DNA from: Allium sativum
Lineage: Eukaryota > Streptophyta > Magnoliopsida > Asparagales > Amaryllidaceae
Assembly: GCA_030737875.1 (NCBI GenBank)
Contig: CM060918.1
Coordinates: 768,918,552 to 768,982,551, forward strand
Reading direction: 5' to 3'
DNA: 64,000 nucleotides
Shown here: positions 34,593-45,413 of the stretch, one piece after another
Layout of the letters: each line of letters starts with the position of its first letter
How positions within the stretch are numbered: the stretch's first letter is position 1
Translations under genes and position numbers: made by a program
Notes under the pieces: generated by a model
Databases searched by the model: none
Told to the model about the DNA's origin: nothing
The model's input: the letters and a program-made list of their open reading frames with translations, nothing else

Positions 34593-34790
34593 CTATGAGC
34601 CAGTGCAGTAGAGTCGTCATGACTCGAGGGGAAAAGTGGACATAGTAAAGGAATAGTAAGGCTATGAGCCAGTGCAGTGGAGTTGTTATGACTTCATGAG
34701 GCAGAGTGGACATAGCAAAGGACTAGTGGCTATGGATCAGTGCAGTGGAGTCGTCATGACTCCATGGGGGCAGAGTGATCATAGTAAAGG
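34593..34790 (+). repeat. Three ~65-75-bp tandem units in E7 pol
   Basis: Each unit contains CTATGAGCCAGTGCAG (or close), GGAGTCGTCATGACTC and AGTGGACATAGTAAAGG (or close). GAGTCGTCATGACTC is itself partly palindromic. Confidence 0.75.
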
Positions 34791-34805
34791 ATTTGGGTGC
34801 GGTAA

Positions 34806-35330
34806 TAGTTGCATTGAGTAGGAGACATGCCAGTTTAGGGGCTTTGTTTCTAGGATGGAAGCAAATAAAGTATATCACAGGATATGATTTCGGGCCCAAG
34901 AGTGAATTGTATTCAGAAACACTAGTAAGCTTGACGATTAGATCGATTTTGATTGAGTGGATTGGTTCCAGTTAGAAGGACGATCCTAATCTATTGGAAA
35001 CCATCTCTAGGGTAGAGATGGGTATCGATGGAAAGAGAATGATCGAATAAGGATTTGATCGAGAAGGGTAGCTTCGAAAGAACAAGGGACTAGTTGTACC
35101 CAACGTAGATGGACTGAGAGGTGAAGTGCTTAGAGCATATCATCACTCGAAATTGACTATACATCCCGGTGGTAACAAGATGTATTGAGACATGGAGCAG
35201 ATCTACTACTGGGAAAGGATAAAGAAAGACGTTGGGAAGTTTATGTCCAAATGCATGAATTGCCAGTTAGTTAAAACTGAGCAAAGGAAGCTTAGTGGTT
35301 TGTCACAACCGTTGAGAACAAGTCTCAAAT
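34806..35330 (+). pseudogene. RNase H/integrase junction and H2C2 zinc-binding remnant
   Basis: LSRRHA (usual end of RNase H, ADALSRR) is followed by a decayed spacer, then LVVPNVDGLRGEVLRA, HHSKLTIHPGGNKMY, an in-frame stop, and YYWERIKKDVGKF with CMNCQ: the HHCC domain of integrase. Confidence 0.8.
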
Positions 35331-35400
35331 GGATTATATTGATAGTTTACCAAGGACTAGGTCAGGTCATGATGGTATTTGAGTGAATTGTATATTAGAG

Positions 35401-35895
35401 AATGAAGGCTACCCAAGATAGGCAGAAGACTTATCTCGATAAGAGACGAAGAGATTTGGAATTCTTCGTTAACAACTTGGTGTTCGTCAAGATCTCTCCA
35501 TTGAGAATGTGATTCGGATTGGTTGGAGAGGTAAGTTAGCACCAAGATTTGTTGGTCCATTCCCAGTCCTCGAGCAAGTTCGGAATTTGGCGTATGAAGT
35601 AGAGCTACCTGACAAGATGGTGGGAGTTCACAACGTATTTCATGTTTCCCAGTTAAGGAAGTTTGTGCAAGACCCTAATGTGGCTATTTCACCAGATCAG
35701 TTGGACGATAGCAAGGTTGAACCCGAGGCGGTTGGGAACCGCAAGCCTATGCGTATTGTTGGGAACGATACGAAGTAGCTTCGAAGGAAGGTGGTGAAAC
35801 TAGTCAAAGTCCAGTGGGGTGAGAATGAAAAAGACTGTACTTGGGAAACAGAGAAGGATATAAGGAATAAGTATCCAGAACTCTTTGCCTGGTAA
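35401..35895 (+). pseudogene. Integrase C-terminus and chromodomain-like tail
   Basis: QDRQKTYLDKRRRDLEF, KISPLR, then after a one-base frame change KLAPRFVGPFPVLEQV and VHNVFHVSQLRKF. An in-frame TAG (35776) precedes LRRKVVKLVKVQW and TWETEKDIRNKYPELFAW with stop at 35893. This tail is typical of Tekay/Del chromoviruses. Confidence 0.85.
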
Positions 35896-36042
35896 GGTTT
35901 TGGTAGTGATAGTATCTTCCCTTGTTAGTAAACCGCATGCTAGGATAGACTTGTTTTGCATGTTGGTTGTTGTTTTATGGTTGATAGGCATGCGGGACCC
36001 TTTGTGTGTTTTGGTTAGGGAATTTCGGCGGCGAAATTTCTT

Positions 36043-36055
36043 AAGGGGGGGAGAA
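36043..36055 (+). other. E7 polypurine tract
   Basis: AAGGGGGGGAGAA next to the 3' LTR, preceded by TTTCGGCGGCGAAATTTCTT, the altered form of the TTTCGAGGACGAAATT block of the LARDs. Confidence 0.9.
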
Positions 36056-38521
36056 TGTAACAACCCGCATTCTGCGCATCGAAGGATAGTAGAATATTTA
36101 TTTCTTTCACATATGAAGTCGTATGGTCATGTAACTTTGGGAGACGATTATTGGGGTCATTTCCCATATTCATGATTTTTCCCGATTTTTAAATGACCAT
36201 TTTACCCCCAGTTGGTACTGTTTTGGCCATAACTTTTGACTGGAAAAGAATTTTGACCTGAAAACACTTTCATTGGCTCCGGATGATGGTTTACAATTCC
36301 ATAGAGTGGTCACATTAGCCAAACGGACTCACTGTTTGGGAGATATGGCTGAAGCAAGTTTCAGATAGTGAAAAACAGCTTAATTGGGCTTAACCGGGTG
36401 ATTAACAGCTAGGCCCAATGGGGGATTTCGGGATTAGGATTATGAGGAGGCTGAAATCAGTTAGAGAACGATCTTATCCTCATTTCCCAGCCGCCACAAA
36501 CATGTCTTTCACCCTAGCCATGGCCTCCACCTTCTAATTTCATCCCAAATCGTCTCTAACCACTTTCTAATTGAAGATTAAGCACAACTACATCAAATCA
36601 AGGGAGGGTAGCACCAAATTAGAGAGAGCTGCTGGAACACATAGGGATTGGATCCAAATCAGATATTATTTCAGATCTAAAGTTTGTTTGTGGCTAAGGT
36701 GAGTGATTTGCATAGTTCCTCACTAATTATGGCTAATTAAGGGTAATTAGTGTTAATTAGCGAATTTAAACATGATAAAATTTTGGAAAAATGATCATAA
36801 ATTCTTAAATGATGTTTTAGACCTCTGTTATGAATTTGGGTTAATTTGGTTAAGTTTTGCTAATCCTATCATTAGCTTCACCTAAACACGCTTAAGGGGA
36901 AATATGGGGTTTTGGGTATGTTTGATCCATTTTAACCTATCATGTTGATGTTTTGATGTTTGTGGTTGATTATGCATGTTGCTATGACTGTATGATATGC
37001 TTTGTGATTGATTTCAATAGTTAGAATGGTCGAAAACGTCGTCGAATGGCGTAAAACACTTGCTGGAAAAGTTTCAGGAAACAATGTAGGTTTTCGGATC
37101 GGATCGGAGGAATGGGCTCGGATCGGATAAGTGAACTGGGCAAGGGATTCGATCGGATCGGAACTTGGCACTTGGGAAACATGGAAAAAAGGAAGGCCAT
37201 GCTAGTTGAACTGGGATCGGATCGACTAAAGGAGGGGGATTAGATCGGCTAAAGGAGGGAGGATCGGATCGGCTAAAGGAAGGACGAGGGGAGCTGATCG
37301 GAGCTGGAGCACGAACTGGATGGGAGATGGCAACTCGACCCGACCCGAAGTGGGACACCCGACCCGAACCAATGCGACGTTATGAACCCGAACCGAATCG
37401 TTACCAGGGGAAGACCCGAACCGAATCGTTACCAGAGGAAGACCACGAACCGAACCAACTCATGGTAGAGGACCCGACCACGAACCGAACCAACTCATGT
37501 AGAGGACCCGACCCGAACCGATGGCTAGAAGGGGAACCCGAACCAACCCAGTGGTGACCCATAACCCGAGATGCAAAGGTAGTCCAAATGGGAAGTTAGA
37601 GCTCAGGACCCAGTTGGGAATCAATGGGTTCACTTCATGGTTGGGCTTTGCTGCGGGACGTGTGCAAAGGGGTTGTCGGTATTCATAACTTTGGTTCACC
37701 AGTGAGAGATGGATGGTGGGCTTGTAGTGATAGTTACACGGGATTGGATTTCGTCATGGCCCAAAGTATTAAGTGACCAAAGTAGTTGATATCGTATGCT
37801 TTACGCACTGAATGAGGGATGTGAGGATGATTGCTATGCTTGATTGTTTGACACCACTATGACATGCACACCCCCACCTCCGTATCTCTTACACAGTATG
37901 TTAGTGGCACCTTAGAGTATTGTACGGTATGTAGTGCTAACTCTTTGGTTGCAGGTCTAGGTTCAGGTATGATTGGATTATACCTGTTATTGTTATGTTT
38001 TGTTGCTTATCGCTCATACCAGGCTTTATGTCTGACCCAGAGTTTTATGTCTCCTCTTATTACTCTGGGTGCTCACACGAGCAGACTAGAGACAGGTTAG
38101 CTGGTGATGCGCGAGTAGCTGATTCGGAGGCGAGCAGGAGGCTTCCACGTATGATATATAGATATTCTCCCTGTGTCGTTGGTGGTCGCTACTTGGGCAT
38201 TAGTAGTGTACCTCCTTTATCTTGCTTTTGCTTTTTGAGACAGTTTGGAAAGTTGTAATAATGTTGGCTTTGGATCATAAGCTGTATTTGGATTTTCCGC
38301 TGCTATGTTAGTTTATTTTCAGCTTATGCACTGTCTCACATGTTTTATGTCAAGTATGTTGTTATTATATTTTATCCTATGCGCTGTGAGACATTCTACA
38401 GGTTCCTTGATTAGTTCATTTCCTTCTTCCTTTTCTTCTGACGATCCGTCCCGTGCTAACTGGACATGTGTACATCGCACTTTTGGAGTAAATGTGGGTT
38501 GGTGCGGGGCGGGCCGTCACA
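36056..38521 (+). repeat. E7 3' LTR
   Basis: 2466 bp, a few percent different from the 5' LTR, with one GATCGG unit fewer and an 18-bp or so insertion near 36622. Donor GTGAGT at 36699, acceptor candidate at 37954. Confidence 0.93.
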
Positions 38522-38526
38522 TGATT
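38522..38526 (+). repeat. E7 target-site duplication, right (TGATT)
   Basis: Partner of 29442-29446. Confidence 0.93.
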
Positions 38527-38791
38527 AAACAGATTTAAATATTTCTGGTTTCACTCAATTCTGATTTATTTTGAATCTTGTACATTCAGTTAAAGTTCAA
38601 AATCAAATTTTAAAACTATCGCGCCATTTCTAACTCCAGTTATATTTAAATTAAATTTATTCGTTTTAACTTCGATTAAAATAAATTCTAGCCATTATTA
38701 TTTATATATAAATTATATTATATCCTCAAAATTCATTAAAATTTTCTAAAATAATTTTTTTAAATTGGTTCAGAATTTGCGGGTTGTTACA

Positions 38792-39225
38792 ACAATGGTG
38801 TTCAATGTCAGGTATGGGCTCAAGAAAAGAATAACCTGATAACCTGAATAAGTGAATGAAGGTTGGAAAAAATGGGAATGTTTTATTGTGCTAAAGAGGA
38901 AAATTTGGTATTAAACATGAACCAGAATTTGCTTAGTTTATATATGAATTTCCCCTGAGTTTGTGCATTGCTTTAATTTGCCATTCACATGTTAAAGTAT
39001 ATGAAAGTTTGCTATGCAATGATCAGTATTTGATACCTGGATTGTAGAGTAATTTTACTAAAGAAATAAGTAAAAATAATATAAAGGAACAACCAGTTTA
39101 GTATAAATTCGGTTTTCTCATACCAAACATTATGTTTGACCTTGTTTGCTCAATGGCAGATAAGGGTGTCTCAATTCAATGGGGCAGCCTCTAATGCATC
39201 TACAGGAAATATGGAAGTTAATTAA
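38792..39225 (+). pseudogene. Possible 3'-terminal exons of a host gene cut by E1
   Basis: Directly after the E1 LTR, a short coding-like stretch ends at TGTCAG|GTATGG (38811). A 348-bp AT-rich interval ends at CAATGGCAG (39159). The following frame runs IRVSQFNGAASNASTGNMEV-N to a stop at 39223-39225, and joins in frame with NGVQCQ from the first piece. Composition and splice signals look like a real gene tail followed by a 3' untranslated region. I do not recognise the protein. The rest of the gene would lie left of E1, outside the window. Chance is possible. Confidence 0.35.
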
Positions 39226-40508
39226 AGTTTGCAAGGGATTGGTTGATGATTGAAGTGTTATACGTGTTGTTTATTAATGAGATTATGTTTAAGAAAGAAC
39301 TAGTTGTTATTGTGTTAAGTAGGATGTTTTTCCCTTTTTATTTATGTAAAGATTATATGTATTAGCCAGACTATGTGATTCCAGACCTAAACTTATTTGA
39401 TGATATGTAATTTGGTTAGTGTTTGCTAAGTAGTAGCATATGTTTAAACATAGAAGTTCACACTTTTTCTTGTGAAGTATATTACTGGACTTTCATGGCA
39501 AAACAAAGCATGGGTAAATCCTGTTGAAAGCAGTCATACAAAAGAGGGAGTGTGCACTAATTAATGATCGTTGATACATGTAAATGGTCTACTACTGCTT
39601 GTAATGGTGCAAATTGAACAAGGTAGGATGCAGCCTCTTTTGTATGGTTTATAATCTTATTTAGATAACATGCTTGGTTGAGTTGATGAAATCCAGTAAT
39701 AACCAAAAGATCCATTTCAGGTCCTAGTGCATACACTCACTAATTACACTCATGACTAGGACTAGCCAAGAATACAAAAGCCCAGAGTATACTTTAAGCT
39801 TTACTAAAGTTAGTGACTTTGTAGAACTGTTGTGATGTAATTAACTGAAAAGTGCATTAGTCATAGATGCATCTCTCTGTCCAATTCAACTATATTTGAT
39901 TGTGTTTTTTTTGCTGACATACAGGGTATACAGATATACATATGTGTAGGATATGTATATACATTATGTAATTTGACTAAATTGAACATGTGAGATATTT
40001 AGAAATAAATTCCTTATGCCGTGTTAAAATAAGGGGTTGAACCCTTATTTAAATCATTTTACTTGATAGACCAATCAATCTGATTTACATTATCGGAAAG
40101 AAAACCATAATCAGGTGACGGATTACACTATACATAAACTGGTATGTATATACTAGTGAGGATGATCCTGGAAAAGAAAAAAGAAAATAAATCCTAAATT
40201 ACCCAATTGTATATGAAACCCTAGATAGAGTTGAACCCAGGAATTTGATTATCTATGGTTAATTAGTCAACTTCATGTGAAATTGCAAGAGGGGTTCTCT
40301 CAATTATCATTTCCATATCAAATCATATTTGCTTTGGGATTTCAAAACCAAATATTGTTTCAAAAAAATTCAAAAGATTTACGATAACCAACATAAAACA
40401 TTTATGTCCCAAGTCGAGAGATTTCTCCCCATGACAAGGCCACTAGGCATAGCCTATGTGTACTGATATAACACTAAATATCTCCCTGCTAACATCCAGA
40501 TACCACGT
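39226..40508. other. Unassigned low-copy-looking DNA
   Basis: AT-rich, no ORF of note. It might be the 3' untranslated region and downstream flank of the preceding gene fragment. A small perfect stem AATAAGGG/CCCTTATT lies at about 40028-40049. The last 40 bp (TATCTCCCTGCTAACATCCA) resemble repeats right of E3. Confidence 0.4.
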
Positions 40509-41039
40509 TGAGACGACCCGATTTCCCGTTCTCACGGAAACAAGGTTATCTTTTGGAATATAACACAGAAACATATAATAGCAGAACAGAATTAAATAAA
40601 TACACCAGAATGAACAACAAAATATACTGGATAAAAGTAATCATCAGAGTTACACAGTATACAGGATATTACTTAGTACAAATACAGTTCAGCTATACAT
40701 AAATGTCTACAGCGGAAATAAACAAAATATGTACAATAGGAGCTGAACAGCATAAAAAGAAATAAATGATAGAATCCATCTTCAGCTCCAGCTATCCAGA
40801 AAGAACCAGCTAAACCTGAATACAAGGCTGCCCGTGTAGAAAAAGTGGCACCCGAGTTTGAAAGTGAAACAAACTACGAGTCAGTCATGGGACTGGTATG
40901 AGAAATCCACTCAACACATATATAATTGGCTAATCACAGGACCACGCCACTTTCGTGGAACGGGTTTACTCCATTGGATTGCCAGTGCTTTAAAACAAAT
41001 CTTTCTTTTTAACATCGATATGCTTTTTATAAAAATGAA

Positions 41040-41111
41040 ACCGTTATAAGACTCAGTTCCCATCACACAATGCAACGCAAGCCGGAGGATAGAGTTTTAC
41101 CTTATAACGGT
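41040..41111 (-). other. Stem-loop HP2 in E3
   Basis: ACCGTTATAAG (41040-41050) and CTTATAACGGT (41101-41111), perfect 11 bp. Relative to E1 one A-T pair has become G-C on both sides. Confidence 0.75.
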
Positions 41112-42804
41112 CAAAATATGATTGATACGAATAAAACAAAGGCATTTGATATTATTATTAGTGTGTATATGTTTTGAAAACAATTTCAAATCATAACTAT
41201 CAATCATAGACGGCATGGGTACCATATATCATGTCGCCATATATATATACAATCAAAACCGCACGATCACGTATTTGGAAATTGGATTTCCGTCATGAAC
41301 CAAGGCAAAAGATAGTCCTTACCGAATTCGTGATTCTCTAGCCCGAGCCACAGGAACAGCCGCAACTGCCCCTTGGAGCGACAGGGCCGGTCCACCGATG
41401 TGGATTATAGTGCCTGAACAATACGTTTCCCCGCCCTTTGGGGCGTAAACGAGCCAACGAATGACTCCGTCGGACCCGGATCGTCCGATCAAACCGAGGC
41501 GCCTCGCAACAGCAACAACCACATAGGTGAAAAGTATATAAATGTCAGGGCTGGTAGGTCACTGACACCACCCTAGCTAGAAAGAAACGCATGCCCTCCC
41601 TGAGGCCCTTCCTCCCGTTTTAGGTTCCTACCGGGGTGTGAGGCTCGCGAATTCACGTTATACACAAAGCTACGCCACACAGGCGGTGCTTTGATCATCA
41701 CCACAAGACTTTGCTTTTCAACAGAAGCCCTGATCACTGCATCTTAGCATGCCACACAGAATAAATCCTATGTCAGACACACAGTCTATTTACAAGTCCG
41801 TTCTGGGTCTGAACGAAACCGGAGGCACTAAATACCTCGCAAACCCTTCGATCAACACGTACGTCTGAACGATCACCACTCATTATCCATATTTCGGGAT
41901 GCCTCCCAATCAGGATCTCGGTTACCATCCAAACGAGGTGAAGATCTCCGGTCTTCGACCATCGTCTTCATCTTCGAATTTCAATCGTCGGTCGATTATT
42001 CGAAATGAGAATTAACTCGGCCTTTTCAAATAATTCACGTATATTTAGAATTTCAAATCGATTTATTTCAATGGTTAAATTATTCGACAACACCAATTGT
42101 GTTCTTTATATAGTTTTCACACCAAACACATTCAACCATCAAACATCACATAAATCAAGCAAATTCAGTTTATTTCCGTTCCATATCGCTTACGATATTT
42201 TATAACTATTTATCCCTATTTTTATTTATTTTAAAATAGCCATTATATTCAAAACGACGTTTCGGGCCATAACGTGGCCGTGGCGCTGTTTTTCTTCAGA
42301 TTTGATTTACACATATCTGAAAATCTAACCGTTGGATCTTCACAAAATTTACATCATTAGAAAGGTCTTTTCAAAACGAATCCAACGGTTCCAGTTTCGG
42401 GAAAATCCGACGGTCGGATCTCCCGGTACAATCGTTTGAAATTTCGATTTCAAAATACGAACTGCAGCGTCGTTATTCGATTAAATATAATTATATTTAT
42501 ATATATAATTAAATATAATCGTTTCTGGCGCTGTTTTTCTTCAGAATTGAATTAAACATTCCAGACAATCCAACTGTTGGATTTTAACAAGTTTGGTGCC
42601 GTTGGAAAGATTATTCCAAGGCGAACCCGACGGTTGAGGTTTCGGGAAAATCCAATGGTCGGATTTCCCGTACTAGTCGTTTGAAATCACGGTTTCAAAA
42701 TACGAACTGCACGGCTTCGTTTCGTTTTAATTTTATTTATATTTATATATTTATATAAATATAGTTCATTCAACGATTTTCATATCGTTTTCAATTCAAA
42801 TATT

Positions 42805-42992
42805 TTTCTAACACCTTAAATTTTGGAAAAATTTCGCCATAACCTCCCCTGCACCGGGAGCGTCGGGAAATCGCAAATAGCGTCCCGGTCCTTCTAATCT
42901 CAAAAAGAAAAAGAAGAAGCCAAGCGGCTAGCCAATAGGCTCAAAATCATCACCCAAACAAATCAGTAAATGTGTACCTATTTGTCGGGCAC
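42805..42992 (-). other. Shared LTR module in E3
   Basis: Minus strand CCCGACAAATAGGTACAC, GGCTAGCCGCTTGGC, pyrimidine run, then GGGGAGGTTATGGCGAAA. Same order as in E2. Confidence 0.7.
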
Positions 42993-43329
42993 AAAATTTT
43001 ATTCCTCTTCTCTAGCCCCTTTGCTATAACCTGTTCAAAGAATATTGCATGTACATATATATACAGTTCATGTCATTTTTCATTTTCTATTCGATTTCAT
43101 ATTCGATTTCTATTTGGTTTAAAAACACCATTCATTCTAATGTTACATAAATAGGTGCAAATCATTTCATTAGTTAATTAATGAATATTTCAACTCATCT
43201 ATGTTTATTTTGAACAAGTGGCTATTTTTAACACTTCGCATTTTAACGATTTATGCATACAATAAAAATGTGATTTTTATTGTAAAACGATTCATTTCAA
43301 AACACTATTTTTCTATATAGTTCATATAG

Positions 43330-43840
43330 TCGATAAAAGGTGATTTTTATTATCGAACAATTTATTTCAGAATATGAATACCATTCAACACATGAATTTC
43401 TAAACAACGAATGAATATCAATTCAACACATGAATGTTTTCAATAGTTTTTATATATAGATAAAAATGTGATTTTTATTATCGAACAATTTATTTCAAAA
43501 TATGAATACCATTCAACACATGAATTTCTAAACAACGAATGAATATCAATTCAACACATGAATGTTTTCAATAGTTTCTATATATAGATAAAAATGTGAT
43601 TTTTATTATCGAACAATTTATTTCAAAATATGAATACCATTCAACACATGAATTTCTAAACAACGAATGAATATCAATTCAACCCATGAATGTTTTCAAT
43701 AGTTTTTATATATAGATAAAAATGTGATTTTTATTATCGAACAATTTATTTCAAAATATGAATACCATTCAACACATGAATTTCTAAACAACGAATGAAT
43801 ATCAATTCAACACATGAATGTTTTCTATATAAGGAATAAA
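43330..43840. repeat. 128-bp tandem repeat, four units, in E3
   Basis: The mark TGAATACCATTCAACACATG begins at 43375, 43503, 43631 and 43759, giving an exact period of 128 bp with very few changes. Inside each unit AATGTGATTTTTATTATCG and ATTCAACACATGAAT recur. Confidence 0.92.
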
Positions 43841-44389
43841 TATAGTTTAAGCATATGAAAATAATTCAAACACACAAATATTATTCAAAATTTCGGCAGC
43901 ATAACGGCAGGGTAGTTACACCGGCACCGTCCCTAGTACGGCTCCTCGCTCTACCTTAAAACCTCGCGGTTTTTGACAATGGGAAACATGCATCTAGTTC
44001 GCACGCAGGCGGCATGTATATATATTTATCTCATTTCCACAAACTAATCCTATGTGGTTTCAACCAAATATTTCACAACCACAAATGGGTATTTTTCAAC
44101 CACAATCAACCAATATCAATCACAAACAATCCCAAACAATCATTCAATTTTCACCACAATTTCAACCAATAAATATCGTCCATGGTTTGTGGACGAGGGG
44201 CGTATATATATATATATATATATAGATATTAATATATAGCAATTCACTTTCATTTTCACGCATATATATATATAATATTTTAAATCAGAAATCTCACCAA
44301 TAGCTATCCAACTTCACGACTCTTCTTAATAGAAATCTTCGCCTATTTGTCGCTTTCACCCGTATTCTCTGCATAAGTAAAAATAGAAT

Positions 44390-45060
44390 TTTTACTATGC
44401 TATTCAATATATAAAAATCGAACTTTGACTTCGCTATTCAATATATAAAAATATGATTTTTACTTTTGCTTTCAACATATAAAAATATGATTTTTCAACA
44501 TATAAAAATATGATTTTTATTTTTGCTTTTCAACATATAAAAATATGTTTTTTTTTTATTTCGACTTTCAACATAAAAAATATGATTTTTACTTTTGCAA
44601 GTTTCAATCTTTTTCTACTAAAAGATTAAACCTTTTTTCTATTTTAAAGTTCAAAATAAAATCAGTTTTTCTCTTTTATAAAAATGCAGTTTTTATTCTT
44701 TATAGAAAATGCAGTTTTTATTTTTATAAAATGCAGTTTTTATTTTCATAAAATGCAGTTTTTATTTTCTTTTCAAAACAGTTTTTCTTTTAAATTTATT
44801 CAGTTTTAAACTACTTTTAAAAATATTCAGTTTTTATACTTTTTAAAACAAAACAGTTTTAATCTTTAAAACATTTCAGTTTTTACTTTTATATAAAAAA
44901 AATCTGCTTTTACTTTTATATAAAAAACCAAATCAGCTTTTTTTTCTGTTATTTGTTTTAAAATTCAGGTTTTTAAAATGCTAAAACAAAATCAGTTTTT
45001 ATTTTAAAAACAAATCAGTTTATACTTTTAAAAATAAATCCCGTTTATACTTTTATTTCA
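44390..45060. repeat. Degenerate arrays (ATAAAAATATGATTTTTA, TTTTATAAAATGCAGTTT) in E3
   Basis: Short units of about 25-35 bp, many of them quasi-palindromic, right after the donor-like site on the minus strand. Confidence 0.7.
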
Positions 45061-45099
45061 CGAATTAAAATAAAAATAGCATACAATTAAAATACTTAC

Positions 45100-45350
45100 A
45101 GTATATCGAAGAAAGGGGGGAATTGGCACGGTGGCTAGGGTTTCGAACAGGAGGCGGCTGAAGGCGGGCGGTGGCGTCGCTGCTTCGGGGGCTGCTCGAT
45201 GTCAGGGTGTTCGATCGAATGGGGGAAGCGACTACGTCTCGAGGGGGAGGAGCGGCTACGGTCTGGCGTCGCGATCTGGGAAGGAGGTGGAGGCGGACGG
45301 AGGAGGGCGGCTTCGAGGGAGGAGGAGGCGGCTTCGTTTCGCTTAGGGCT
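45100..45350 (-). other. GC-rich predicted leader exon of E3
   Basis: Abrupt GC-rich block with GGAGG/GGCGG runs between T- and G-homopolymers and the donor-like site. It is open in several frames on both strands with proline-, arginine- and glycine-rich translations; that comes from composition, and no protein family is recognised. Confidence 0.4.
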
Positions 45351-45392
45351 CTTTTTTTTTTTTTTTCTGTTTAAATGAAATCGGTAATGGAC

Positions 45393-45413
45393 GGGGGGGG
45401 GGGGGGGGGGGGG
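45393..45413. repeat. G21 homopolymer in E3
   Basis: Twenty-one G in a row on the plus strand, 26 bp after a T15 run (45352-45366), flanking the GC-rich block. Length may be unreliable in the assembly. Confidence 0.85.

Larger units (their letters stand above)
33204..35895 (+). pseudogene. pol: Degenerate pol of E7 (protease, RT, RNase H edge, integrase, chromodomain remnants)
   Basis: Starts with a protease remnant: VRVLFD is present but the DTGA-type active site and following part are deleted, joining to a segment with RPLIVMNPIGGS. RT survives mainly as LDDILVYSRSDG (33699-33737). From about 33900 to 34800 recognisable pol is replaced by short tandem repeats. Integrase zinc-binding and C-terminal parts follow, the central catalytic core being mostly missing. 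Stops and frame changes are spread throughout. No working enzyme can be made. Confidence 0.88.
29447..38521 (+). mobile_element. E7: Ty3/gypsy chromovirus (Tekay/Del-like), gag intact, pol destroyed
   Basis: A 9.08-kb element with LTRs 29447-31930 and 36056-38521, degenerate primer site, gag ORF, fragments of protease, reverse transcriptase, RNase H edge and integrase, chromodomain-like tail, and polypurine tract. LTRs start TGTAACAACCCGC and end GGGCCGTCACA. About 7 differences in the first 180 bp put LTR divergence near a few percent, yet pol lacks most catalytic cores. It is inserted in the E1 5' LTR. Confidence 0.93.
37..38791 (-). mobile_element. E1: giant non-autonomous LTR retrotransposon (LARD), host of four nested insertions
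   Basis: On the minus strand the order is 5' LTR (38791 down to 18806), primer site, a 437-bp internal region, polypurine tract, and 3' LTR (18368 down to 37, cut by E9). LTRs start TGTAACAACCCGC and end CGTATCGTTACA. Removing E8 and E7 with their duplicated target bases leaves about 7.7 kb for the 5' LTR. No coding capacity is visible. The LTR copies differ by a few percent (4 differences in one 120-bp stretch, 61-180 against its partner). The right-hand TSD should be ACAAT (38792-38796); its left partner is off the window. Confidence 0.85.
18806..38791 (-). repeat. E1 5' LTR, split in three by E8 and E7
   Basis: Segments 18806-21634, 24815-29446 and 38522-38791 rejoin into a LTR of about 7.7 kb. 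On the minus strand: start at 38791, leader 28640-28076, donor-like AAT|GTGAGAATC (28075), array 27425-26105, HP2, HP3, acceptor candidates, end at 18806. Its first 4.1 kb matches the 3' LTR; the remainder has no partner in the window. Confidence 0.88.
40816..45099 (-). other. Predicted leader intron in E3
   Basis: Donor-like ACT|GTAAGTATT (GT at 45099-45098); acceptor candidates CGGGCAG (AG at 40829-40828) and TGTATTCAG (AG at 40817-40816). About 4.3 kb. Stem-loop HP3: ACCCGAGTTTG (40850-40860) with CAAACTACGAGT (40870-40881). Confidence 0.45.
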
